Source: DATATB01 sp036268995 (GTDB lineage Bacteria; Planctomycetota; Planctomycetia; Pirellulales; PNKZ01). From it: a stretch of DNA of 12,291 nucleotides. This document shows, piece by piece, positions 1 through 7,000 of this stretch (position 1 is the first letter of the stretch; each line of letters opens with the position of its first letter). Below the pieces are notes generated by a model that was given only the letters and a program-made list of their open reading frames with translations, had not been told where the DNA came from and ran no database searches. The stretch is taken from positions 1 through 12,291 of the forward strand of contig DATATB010000108.1 in assembly GCA_036268995.1 (NCBI GenBank). The letters run 5' to 3'. The position numbers and the translations under genes are program-made.

Positions 1-1
1 T

Positions 2-439
2 CCCACCAGCCTCGGCTCCGGCTCTGGTTCGAACTGGAACCTGCTGGCGGTCAGCAGCCTGGCGGACAACTTGTCGTCGATCGCTCAGTTCAACGTGACG
101 GTCAACGGCAGCCTGAACAACTTCAATCCGGCCCAGGCTTACCAGTGGGACTTCATCACGTCGGCTGGTGGCTTGAACGGCGTGACCGCCGCCGAATTCA
201 ACCTGATCAATGGGTTGCCGTCCGAGCCCGGTACGTTCTCGATCGCGGTGGGCAACACGCTGCCCGGCGGCGCCGGCTATGTGGCGCTGGATTACAGTCC
301 GTCAGCGGTGCCCGAGCCGGGCAGCATGCTCCTCGCCGGCCTGGCCGCCTTAAGCATGACCGGCCTCGGCTGGCGTCAACGCCGCCGCCGAAGCTCGCCC
401 GACGCGATCGGCAGCAGCGTCGGCGGCGCACCGCTGTAG
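2..439 (+). CDS. PEP-CTERM sorting-domain surface protein, 3' end only
   Basis: The frame is open from the left edge, so the true start lies outside the window; 145 residues are visible. Most of this is Gly/Asn/Ser-rich beta-type sequence, as in the C-terminal part of secreted planctomycete adhesin-like proteins. The end carries a PEP-CTERM signal: VPEPGS (PEP codons at 311-319), a hydrophobic segment LLAGLAALSMTGLGW, then the basic run RQRRRR. In known systems such tails anchor the protein during export and are processed by an exosortase, so the product is expected outside the inner membrane or in the extracellular matrix. Unusually, 15 further residues (SSPDAIGSSVGGAPL) follow the basic run, where these proteins normally stop within a few residues. 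An in-frame TTG at 71 is not the start, because coding sequence continues upstream of it. The gene converges on the SGNH-type gene with a 22-base gap. The sorting signal is clear; the function of the body is unknown. Confidence 0.85.
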   Translation, partial: PTSLGSGSGSNWNLLAVSSLADNLSSIAQFNVTVNGSLNNFNPAQAYQWDFITSAGGLNGVTAAEFNLINGLPSEPGTFSIAVGNTLPGGAGYVALDYSPSAVPEPGSMLLAGLAALSMTGLGWRQRRRRSSPDAIGSSVGGAPL

Positions 440-461
440 AGCGCGCCGAACTGGCGATTCT

Positions 462-2450
462 TCAGTCCCTCTCCGGTGGCTCAAAGATGTACAGTCCTTC
501 GATCGCGACCATGCCGTCGCCCGTCGTGATGAGTTCGACCGTGTGCTGGCCATTCGGCAAGCCGCGCACCAGCGGCTCGGCCATTGGCACCGGCTGGTCG
601 GCTCGGAAGCTCAGCTCATCCAAACCGGCGCGCTGGACGTCGAACGTGAAGGAGTCGCCTTGGGCCACGCCGTACTCGATGCCTTGGCCCTTCTTTTCCA
701 CCCGGCCTTGCCGCCAATACGTGGGCTGGATGCCGACCTGCCCCGAGCGGCTCAAGAAGGGCTGCGCTAAGTTGCCCTGGCCGTCGAAGCCCGTGACGCT
801 GCCTTCGAGACGATAGTCGCCGACGTCGCTGGTCATCATGATGAGCCACTTTTGCGGCACGGGCTTGCTGCCGAGATCCACGGCATGCGGAGCTTTCCAG
901 AGGTGTTTGCGGCTGGGCATGATGGAATTCATCACAAACGAAGCCTGTCCCCCCGCGACGCCGTCAACCAGCACTTTGATGGTCCCGCCGCCGGGCCCCT
1001 TGCGCCCGATGAGATCGAGTCGATTGCCGACGAAATTGATCTTCAATCGTGCTCCCGCGGCGCTGGTACGCAGTGCCTCGCCAGTCACGAGCCAATCACC
1101 GGACAGGCTGACCTGCTCGGTCTTGGTGTTCGTTAGCGGGGTCGGGGGAATGCGGCGCTCGCGCGATTCGGCCGTATAGGTGGATCGATCGGACGGGTTC
1201 AGATGCCGGCTGACGTTGTCCCAGATCCGGATGCGGCCATGTTGGTTCTGATGATTGTGATCGAACAACAGGTCATCCAGGTGGAGATGATTCCGAGTGA
1301 TGTATGCCGCCAGCTCGCGGCGGTTTTCGACGAATTCGGCCCCGTGTTTCGCGCATATCTCTCGCACCTTGGCCCAATCGACACCGGCCCCCTTCTCAAT
1401 GACCTCGGGCGTTAGCTTGTCTGGCGGCTTGAAGTGGACGCTGGGAACAATGATCTCGGCCGTCGTGCGCCGCCGGGTCTCGGACAACAGCGCGTCGAGT
1501 CCTTCCAGCGTGCCGGTGGTATAGCAAAAGATCAGGTCCGGCTGTTCGGCCGCCACGAACTGCTTGATCCAGGTGTACACGAACTCCCAAGGCGTGCCCG
1601 GGCCGCCATGCTTGCGATACACGATCGGCGGGGCCTTGGGAAACCGCCCGCGAATCGCTTGGATCAGTTCGAAGCCATCGCCCTGCCAGGCCGTGTAACT
1701 CGACCCCAGCGCCCAGATCACAAAGGGCTTGCCTGGGATGCCGGCTCGTCCCTCCCACTTCGCGACCGAGAGCGCCAGGTTCTTGCCGTCGCCGGGTCGC
1801 GGACTGACATCGTATGCGGGAAGCAGCGTGCGCTCGGCTTGGTAAGCCGCCGCGATTTCGGACTCGCTGGCCGTGCGGATTCGAAGATCATCGACCGAGA
1901 CGAATTGTGCATCTGGGCTATCGTCATGCGGCGCGAGCGAAAACTGAATGGTCTGGCACTGGGCCGGCATCCAAAAATAAAAGCCCACCTGCGTCCACTG
2001 GTTGCATGGTTCGAAGGTGATGCCGGGATAGATATTGTTGAAACTGGCCTCGCGTTCGTCGGACGTGAAGTTGATGTAGGCCCACGGCTGGGTTGGCGTC
2101 TTGAGCCAATACGACACGAAATAGCCGCGGCCCGACTCGACCCGAAACTCCGGGCTGCGCAGGTCCGCTCCCTTCATGGCGGACATGCGAAAGTAGGCTT
2201 TACCCTGCGGCGCGTCGGCGGCGCTGATGACCTCGCCGCGAGCCCTGCCCCAGCCCGGCGGCAGTTTGACTTGTTCGAAATCGCAATGAGCCGCGGAAAC
2301 CGCCGAGCTTTCTGGCGGCACATCGAAGGGCTTGCTGCTGACGCACCGCAAACCATATCGGTCTTGGCCGGCGGACGACTGCGCATGCACCGCACTGCCG
2401 AGAATCAGCTGAAGAACCGCGAGCGTACAAATCCAATACGGAATTCTCAT
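462..2450 (-). CDS. Secreted SGNH/GDSL-like hydrolase flanked by beta-sandwich domains
   Basis: This 662-residue protein begins with a Sec signal peptide (hydrophobic residues about 6-20, likely cut after A23 in AVHA-QS). Residues about 55-192 resemble a carbohydrate-binding-type jelly roll. Residues about 240-416 look like an SGNH hydrolase: block I reads WALGSSYTAW (candidate nucleophile S251) and block V reads DHNHQNQHG (D397, H400), fitting the D-x2-H-x-N-x2-G pattern of GDSL esterases. The usual block III Asn is not evident; the region at 310-317 reads YTTGTLEG. A second beta-rich region spans about 445-660. The likely role is an extracytoplasmic esterase acting on acylated glycans, but the substrate is unknown. 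The ATG at 2450 is supported by the signal peptide, although no strong ribosome-binding site precedes it. It is a single gene, convergent with the PEP-CTERM gene and divergent from the cluster at 2808. The SGNH assignment rests on motifs only; a non-catalytic SGNH-fold protein is possible. Confidence 0.75.
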   Translation of the reverse strand: MRIPYWICTLAVLQLILGSAVHAQSSAGQDRYGLRCVSSKPFDVPPESSAVSAAHCDFEQVKLPPGWGRARGEVISAADAPQGKAYFRMSAMKGADLRSPEFRVESGRGYFVSYWLKTPTQPWAYINFTSDEREASFNNIYPGITFEPCNQWTQVGFYFWMPAQCQTIQFSLAPHDDSPDAQFVSVDDLRIRTASESEIAAAYQAERTLLPAYDVSPRPGDGKNLALSVAKWEGRAGIPGKPFVIWALGSSYTAWQGDGFELIQAIRGRFPKAPPIVYRKHGGPGTPWEFVYTWIKQFVAAEQPDLIFCYTTGTLEGLDALLSETRRRTTAEIIVPSVHFKPPDKLTPEVIEKGAGVDWAKVREICAKHGAEFVENRRELAAYITRNHLHLDDLLFDHNHQNQHGRIRIWDNVSRHLNPSDRSTYTAESRERRIPPTPLTNTKTEQVSLSGDWLVTGEALRTSAAGARLKINFVGNRLDLIGRKGPGGGTIKVLVDGVAGGQASFVMNSIMPSRKHLWKAPHAVDLGSKPVPQKWLIMMTSDVGDYRLEGSVTGFDGQGNLAQPFLSRSGQVGIQPTYWRQGRVEKKGQGIEYGVAQGDSFTFDVQRAGLDELSFRADQPVPMAEPLVRGLPNGQHTVELITTGDGMVAIEGLYIFEPPERD

Positions 2451-2495
2451 GGACGACGACCTGTCTCTTAGCTTGGGGGACCTGATGCAATCCAG

Positions 2496-2523
2496 AGTAT
2501 GGCTCGGCAGGAGGAGACGTCAA
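2496..2523 (-). promoter_or_regulatory. Candidate sigma70-type promoter for the SGNH-type gene
   Basis: Read on the minus strand, TTGACG (2518-2523) matches the -35 consensus at five of six positions. After a 16-base spacer comes CATACT (2496-2501), matching the -10 consensus at four of six. Transcription would begin near 2489, leaving a leader of about 40 bases before the ATG at 2450. Position and spacing are plausible, but this is a sequence match only. Confidence 0.35.
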
Positions 2524-2572
2524 AGGCGAAGGGAGATTAGCCGTAGCAACCCCCCGCCAAACCCGCCCCCTC

Positions 2573-2590
2573 AGATTGGGCAGGCAATCT
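2573..2590. repeat. 18-base inverted repeat, possible operator
   Basis: The arms AGATTG (2573-2578) and CAATCT (2585-2590) are perfect reverse complements separated by GGCAGG. The dyad lies between the two candidate divergent promoters. Its centre is about 61 bases upstream of the transcription start inferred for the plus-strand cluster. A transcription-factor site is possible; chance is not excluded with six-base arms. Confidence 0.3.
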
Positions 2591-2627
2591 TATTTGCAAA
2601 ACTAGCTCGAATTGCATAAACAAACTC

Positions 2628-2636
2628 TGTTATGAT
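2628..2636 (+). promoter_or_regulatory. Candidate extended -10 promoter for the four-gene cluster
   Basis: The sequence TGTTATGAT contains TATGAT (2631-2636), one base from the -10 consensus, preceded by the TG of an extended -10 element. No good -35 sits at the proper distance: the nearest match, TTGCAT at 2612-2617, leaves only 13 bases. The element lies in the AT-rich island about 170 bases upstream of the first gene. Start of transcription would be near 2643. A weak -35 would fit activator-dependent transcription, but that is inference. Confidence 0.3.
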
Positions 2637-2791
2637 GCAGCCGCGGCGAACCCAACCTGGCGCCGCCCCAGCGACCTGCCGATTGATTTCCCGCCAAGCT
2701 TGAACCTCCCTAGGTCCATCGATCACCATCCGTTGTCGTTGTTCGTTGCCGATAGCTCGGGGCCGCTCTTGGGCGGGCCGCTACTGCTCGC

Positions 2792-2796
2792 GGAGG
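2792..2796 (+). promoter_or_regulatory. Ribosome-binding site of the small gene at 2808
   Basis: GGAGG lies 11 bases before the ATG at 2808. An in-frame TAA at 2799-2801 sits between this site and the ATG, so translation in this frame cannot begin further upstream. Together they fix the start. Confidence 0.65.
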
Positions 2797-2807
2797 ATTA
2801 ACCTGCC

Positions 2808-3113
2808 ATGGATCAAAAGTTCGACGTTCTGCCGCAGGCCGAGATTCGTTTGGAAGGCCGCCGCGTGGTGCGCAGCGAGGTTCGCAACGATTGGGGCCTG
2901 CGGCTCCAGTGGGAAGTGCGCCGCGATGGCAAGGTGATTGCCACTCCGGCCGCGCGGCTCGAGACCGACTACGAGCACGCCGACACGGCGGCCGGCAAGT
3001 ACGAAATCGTGCTCCAAATGTGGAAGTACGTGGACTACAAAAAAACGCCCGCCGGCGATTTCGTGAACAGCAAGTTCGTCGACATTTCGAACAAGGTCAA
3101 TTACACGATCTAA
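2808..3113 (+). CDS. Small beta-rich protein of unknown function, first gene of the cluster
   Basis: This 101-residue protein has no signal peptide and no membrane segment, so it is predicted to be cytoplasmic, unlike its three exported neighbours. It is rich in alternating polar and hydrophobic stretches typical of beta strands. The region about 34-77 (WEVRRDGKVIA, then TDYEHADTAAGKYEIVLQMW) resembles an immunoglobulin- or PKD-like fold, where a Tyr-containing strand precedes a Gly-Lys-Tyr turn and strand. There are no cysteines and no obvious catalytic motif. The ATG is preceded by GGAGG and, two codons upstream, by an in-frame stop, so the start is firm. The gene lies 54 bases before the DUF1501 start and is probably transcribed with it. 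I do not recognise the family; the fold suggestion is tentative. Confidence 0.75.
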   Translation: MDQKFDVLPQAEIRLEGRRVVRSEVRNDWGLRLQWEVRRDGKVIATPAARLETDYEHADTAAGKYEIVLQMWKYVDYKKTPAGDFVNSKFVDISNKVNYTI

Positions 3114-3154
3114 CCGCCGCCCGCCGTGGGCACACCCCACCGCACGCACACACC

Positions 3155-3160
3155 GGGAGA
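3155..3160 (+). promoter_or_regulatory. Ribosome-binding site that decides the DUF1501 start
   Basis: GGGAGA lies seven bases before the ATG at 3168. The alternative in-frame GTG at 3126 has no such site and would add 14 residues before the signal peptide. This favours the ATG. Confidence 0.65.
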
Positions 3161-3167
3161 CTCGGCA

Positions 3168-4547
3168 ATGTTGCACGTTGGAAACGTCAAGGTTCCCGTC
3201 TGCCACGGCGTAACACGACGCAGTTTCCTGCAAGCGGGCTCGGCCGGCATGGCCGGCATGACGCTCGGCAGCTTGTTGGGCCTCGAGGCGGCGGGCGCGG
3301 TCGACAGCCGCCGGGCCAAGATTCGCAACTGCATCACGATTTTTCTCGTCGGCTCGCCCGGCCAGGTCGACACCTGGGATATGAAGCCCGACGCCCCGGC
3401 CGAAGTGCGCGGCAAGTTCAAGCCCATCAGCACCAGCGTGCCGGGCATCCAGATCTGCGAGCACTTTCCGCTCATGGCCCGGATGATGGACAAGGTCGCC
3501 CTGATTCGCAGCCTGCATCACAAGACCGGCGCGACTCATGAAAACGGCCAGCGTTGGATGATGACCGGGCACGATTTCACGGCCGACACGGTCAAGCCGC
3601 ACAGCGGCGCGGTGGTCTCGCGGCTGTTTGGCCAGAAGTCCGAGCTGCCGGCCAATGTGATTCTGCCGGGTCCCATCGGCAGTACCGGCGGCCCGCCATT
3701 GCATGGCCAGACCGCCGCCTATCTCGGCAGCGCGCACGAGCCGTTCTTTTTGAACTCCGATCCCTCGCGCCGCGACTTCAAGGTTTCCGACTTGGAAGCT
3801 CCCAACGGGCTCGGCGAGTTCCGCCTCGACGCGCGCAAAAAACTCCTCTCGCAAATCGATGCCTTGCAGACCCGCTACGAAACACGCAGCACGCAGGCCC
3901 ACGACAGCTCGTACGAGCGGGCGTTCCGGCTGCTCACCTCGCCCCGGGCCAAGGAAACGTTCGATCTGGGCAAAGAGTCCGACAAGCTTCGCGACCGCTA
4001 CGGGCGGAACACTTTCGGCCAAAGCTGCCTGCTCGCGCGGCGCATGATCGAGGGGGGCGTGCGGTACGTGACGGTCAACCACTTCGATACCGTGTTCAAT
4101 CTCACGTGTTGGGACATGCATTCCGATGGCGGCGGCTTGAACAATACGTACCTCGATTACGAACGCCACCTCTGTCCGCAGTTCGATTTGGCCTTCACGG
4201 CGCTCATCGAGGATTTGGACGCTCGCGGCTTGCTCGAGGAAACGGTGGTGGCCGTGTTGAGCGAGTTCGGGCGCACGCCGCGGCTCAACCCGCGCGGCGG
4301 CCGCGATCACTACCCTGGGGCGTGGACGAACTTTTTGTGCGGCGGCAACATTCGCGGCGGCCAGGTCGTCGGCTCGACCGATAAGATCGGCTCGCAGCCC
4401 GCCAGCAATCCCGTCGAGCCGCCGCAGGTGCTGGCTTCCATCTATCATGGCATGGGCATCAACCTCGAAACGACGATGATGCCGGGCCCCGGCGAGCGGC
4501 CTGTGCGCATGGTCGATGCCGAGCCTATCCGCCAGCTCTTCTCATGA
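3168..4547 (+). CDS. DUF1501 family protein with Tat signal
   Basis: The ATG start gives 459 residues. Near the N-terminus is a twin-arginine signal, TRRSFLQAG (16-24), followed by a Gly/Ala/Leu-rich segment to about residue 44, so export through the Tat pathway in folded form is expected. The mature part carries the hallmarks of DUF1501: SPGQVDTWDMKPDAP (63-77) and, near the C-terminus, EFGRTPR (366-372) followed by GGRDHYPGA (377-385). DUF1501 is grouped with the alkaline phosphatase superfamily, and the Asp and His residues in these motifs (D68, D380, H381) could be metal ligands. The C-x-P-S-R nucleophile of sulfatases is absent. No activity is established for the family to my knowledge. 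The length is typical. The stop overlaps the next start in ATGA (4544-4547), which indicates translational coupling with the PPC gene. Family assignment is secure; function is not. Confidence 0.92.
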   Translation: MLHVGNVKVPVCHGVTRRSFLQAGSAGMAGMTLGSLLGLEAAGAVDSRRAKIRNCITIFLVGSPGQVDTWDMKPDAPAEVRGKFKPISTSVPGIQICEHFPLMARMMDKVALIRSLHHKTGATHENGQRWMMTGHDFTADTVKPHSGAVVSRLFGQKSELPANVILPGPIGSTGGPPLHGQTAAYLGSAHEPFFLNSDPSRRDFKVSDLEAPNGLGEFRLDARKKLLSQIDALQTRYETRSTQAHDSSYERAFRLLTSPRAKETFDLGKESDKLRDRYGRNTFGQSCLLARRMIEGGVRYVTVNHFDTVFNLTCWDMHSDGGGLNNTYLDYERHLCPQFDLAFTALIEDLDARGLLEETVVAVLSEFGRTPRLNPRGGRDHYPGAWTNFLCGGNIRGGQVVGSTDKIGSQPASNPVEPPQVLASIYHGMGINLETTMMPGPGERPVRMVDAEPIRQLFS

Positions 4548-7000
4548 TCGGCATTTTCGTGAACGGCCGGCCCATGCACGCCCAGAGCCCAAATCACCTC
4601 GCCACGTGGTTCGCCCGTAGCGCAAAGCGCGTCCGCGTGGCGATTGTCTGGTGCGCGGCGGTGCTGCTGTGTGCGGGCGTGTCGCCAGCGTTGGGGGCCG
4701 GCGAACCCGCGCTGCGTAACGTCAACATTCACGGCTTGCAAATTGCCGGCACGACCACGCTGGTCATCGACGGCGACAATCTCGGGCCCCAACCGAAATT
4801 GCTGCTGCCGTTTGCTGCCACGCAGAAACTGAAGGCCGGCTCCAACGACAAGCGGGCCACGATCGACGTCACGCTCGCCGCGGAGGTCGTGCCGGGCTAT
4901 TACAACATGTGGCTCATGTCGGCCGGCGGTTGCAGCCTGCCGGTGATCATTGCGGTCGACCGCTTGCCGCAACAGATCGCGCCGGCCACGGCCGCCAAGC
5001 TGCCAATGACGCTGCCAGTCGCACTGCATGGCATTGTCAGCGGCAGCGCCACCACCGAGATCCACCTTGCCGGCAAGGCCGGGCAGGCATTGATGGTGGA
5101 AGTCGAAGCGCAGCGGCTGGGCAGCAAGCTGCGACCGATCGTTCATTTGTATGGTCCGAAACATCGTCAGCTTGCCTGGTCCTGGGGTTCATCCTTGCTC
5201 GCGGGCGACAGCCGGCTGGAAGCGACGCTGCCGGAGGCGGGCGACTACACGATTGCAATTCACGATGCCGAGTATGCCGCCGCGACGCCGTCGTTCTTTC
5301 GCTTGAAATTAGGCCCTTGGTCAGCCATCGACCAGGTGTTTCCGCCCGTCCTTCCGGTGGGCAAAAGCACAACCGTCGAAATGCTCGGGCCGGGCGTCGA
5401 CCTATCCATCAAGGCTTTCGAAAGCAACGCGGCGCCGACCCCCTTGCCGTGGCCGGGCGAAGGCACCTGGACTGGTCCGCGGCCTTTTGCGGCCTCCAGC
5501 ACGCTGACTGAGTTGATCGAGCAGAAATCGAAGGCCCCTGCACAAGATCTGCCTGCGGGCCCGGTGGCCGTGAGTGGACGTTTGCTCGAGCCCGGCGAAG
5601 AAGACCGCTATCGCCTGTCGGTTGCACCGCTGGCCAAGCTGCGGCTCGAAATCTTCGCCGAGCGCTACGGTTCTCCGCTCGATACGTCGATCGTGATCCG
5701 TGACGGCAAGGGCGCCGTCCTCGCGCAGGCGGACGATAGCCCCGGCACGATCGATCCGGTGCTCGAATACACGGTGCCCGCCAAGGTCGATACGATTGTC
5801 GTCGCCGTGGTCGACGCCCAGTTGCGTGGCGGGCCGCAAGGCATCTACCGCCTGGCGATCGAGCCGGCCACGCCCGAGCCGCCGCCCGACTTTGCTTTGA
5901 CGACCGTCGCGCAGCGCTTGTCGCTCAGCATCGGCGGACGGTGCGTGGTTCCCGTTCTGGTCGAGCGGCGTGGCTACTCGGGGCCGATCGAAATCGCCGC
6001 GACCGGCTTGCCGGCCGGAGTGCGGCTGGAAGGGACGACCATTCCCGCCCGCGCCGAAGGCACGCTCGTCACCATCGTGCGCGACAAGACCAATTCCGGC
6101 GAAACGCATTCGATCGCCGCCGCAACCTCGACGTGGCAGGGCAAAGCAACGCTCGCTGGAACGGCTGTCGATTTGGTTCGCCCCGTGATGCTCGAGGGGC
6201 ATCCGCTGGCGCGATTGCAGCCCTGGCTGGCGACGGAAATGGAGCTGGCGCCTTCCGAAGCAAAGGCAGCCGATCTTGAAATTGATTGGGGGCCGCTGCC
6301 GCGCGACGCGCGACTCGAACTGACTGGCAAGCTGGTGCTGCCGATCAAATTAAAACGCGCCGACGACAAGGCGCCGGTCCGCTTGTCGCTGATCACCAGC
6401 CAGGTAGTTCCGCTCCTTCGGGATCGGCCCGATCCGGCCAAGACTTTGCGCGTGGAAAAAGCCGTGGAACTCGTGGCCAACCAAAACACGGGCGAGCTCA
6501 CGCTCTTGGTGCCCGGCGAGTTGCCCGGACCCGTCTACGATGTGACGGTGCAGGCCGACTTGCTGGCGGCCGATAAGCGCACGGTGCTCGCCACGGCCGT
6601 GGCGCCGGTTAAGCGGCTCGACGTTCTCAATCCGGTGACCGTCGAACTCGCCGGCCCCACGCGTATTCCGGTATCGCTCGCGCAGACCGGTGCGGTGGTC
6701 AAGCTGGCCGGCAAGATCCAGCGACGCTGGGGCAAGACGGGCGACGTGACCGTGAGCCTGGCCGGCCTGCCGACCGGTGCGCGTGCGGCCGCAGTCGTGG
6801 TCAAAAGCGGCAACGACGACTTTATCACCACTCTGGTGCTCGCGGCCGGCACACCCGAGGGCGAGTACAAGGGCCTCAAACTTTCGGCGACCGCCGTTCC
6901 CGATCCCAAGCTACGAAAAGTTCGCATTCGAAGTGCCGACACCGATCTGGTGCTCCTGGTCGAACCAATGGCCAAAAAGGCCGAAGGCAGCAAACCATGA
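4544..7000 (+). CDS. Exported protein with two PPC (pre-peptidase C-terminal) domains
   Basis: This 818-residue protein starts in an ATGA overlap with the DUF1501 gene. A 30-residue basic lead is followed by a Sec-type hydrophobic stretch (about 31-50) ending in PALGA, so it is predicted to be exported. An ATG at 4574 (M11) would give a more ordinary signal peptide and is a possible alternative start. Residues about 57-140 resemble an IPT/TIG-like beta domain. Two PPC-type beta-sandwich domains follow at about 158-257 (HGIVSGSATTEIHLAGKAGQ ... GDYTIAIHDAEY) and 342-440 (VSGRLLEPGEEDRYRLSV ... GIYRLAIEP). The rest, to the C-terminus, is beta-rich and may form further Ig-like modules. There is no protease domain and no catalytic motif. 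PPC domains usually act as binding or spacer modules in secreted proteins. A structural or ligand-binding role beside the DUF1501 and haem-motif partners is inferred from the gene coupling alone. Confidence 0.88.
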   Translation: MIGIFVNGRPMHAQSPNHLATWFARSAKRVRVAIVWCAAVLLCAGVSPALGAGEPALRNVNIHGLQIAGTTTLVIDGDNLGPQPKLLLPFAATQKLKAGSNDKRATIDVTLAAEVVPGYYNMWLMSAGGCSLPVIIAVDRLPQQIAPATAAKLPMTLPVALHGIVSGSATTEIHLAGKAGQALMVEVEAQRLGSKLRPIVHLYGPKHRQLAWSWGSSLLAGDSRLEATLPEAGDYTIAIHDAEYAAATPSFFRLKLGPWSAIDQVFPPVLPVGKSTTVEMLGPGVDLSIKAFESNAAPTPLPWPGEGTWTGPRPFAASSTLTELIEQKSKAPAQDLPAGPVAVSGRLLEPGEEDRYRLSVAPLAKLRLEIFAERYGSPLDTSIVIRDGKGAVLAQADDSPGTIDPVLEYTVPAKVDTIVVAVVDAQLRGGPQGIYRLAIEPATPEPPPDFALTTVAQRLSLSIGGRCVVPVLVERRGYSGPIEIAATGLPAGVRLEGTTIPARAEGTLVTIVRDKTNSGETHSIAAATSTWQGKATLAGTAVDLVRPVMLEGHPLARLQPWLATEMELAPSEAKAADLEIDWGPLPRDARLELTGKLVLPIKLKRADDKAPVRLSLITSQVVPLLRDRPDPAKTLRVEKAVELVANQNTGELTLLVPGELPGPVYDVTVQADLLAADKRTVLATAVAPVKRLDVLNPVTVELAGPTRIPVSLAQTGAVVKLAGKIQRRWGKTGDVTVSLAGLPTGARAAAVVVKSGNDDFITTLVLAAGTPEGEYKGLKLSATAVPDPKLRKVRIRSADTDLVLLVEPMAKKAEGSKP

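Larger units (their letters stand above)
2451..2807. promoter_or_regulatory. Divergent intergenic region without a gene
   Basis: This 357-base stretch separates the minus-strand SGNH-type gene from the plus-strand four-gene cluster and must contain the promoters of both. I see no convincing coding sequence. It holds an AT-rich island (about 2585-2640) that stands out in GC-rich DNA, a candidate promoter for each direction and an inverted repeat between them, all listed separately. From about 2640 to 2807 it is probably the 5' leader of the plus-strand cluster. That leader contains a short direct repeat of GGCCGCT (2761-2767 and 2776-2782) and no recognised riboswitch. Confidence 0.6.

Noticed and set aside
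444..456. Hairpin CGCC-GAACT-GGCG as a terminator between the first two genes
   Set aside because: The stem is only four base pairs and no T-run follows on either strand.
1434..2471. A 345-codon plus-strand open frame antisense to the SGNH-type gene
   Set aside because: No domain motif and no ribosome-binding site were seen. It overlaps a minus-strand gene with a signal peptide and catalytic motifs, so it is a shadow frame.
3126..3167. GTG at 3126 as the start of the DUF1501 gene
   Set aside because: It has no ribosome-binding site and would place 14 extra residues before the Tat signal. The ATG at 3168 has GGGAGA at seven bases.
3242..3260. Direct repeat GGCCGGCAT within the DUF1501 signal region
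   Set aside because: It reflects the low-complexity Ala-Gly-Met-Ala-Gly-Met coding of the signal segment and not a separate element.
3300..4330. DUF1501 protein as a sulfatase
   Set aside because: The C/S-x-P-x-R nucleophile motif of sulfatases is not present; only the DUF1501 hallmarks are.
2781..4448. A 555-codon open frame on the minus strand, antisense to the small gene and the DUF1501 gene
   Set aside because: It is the mirror of a GC-rich coding frame. Its composition is Arg/Ala/His-rich with no family motifs, and the plus strand has clear DUF1501 motifs and ribosome-binding sites.
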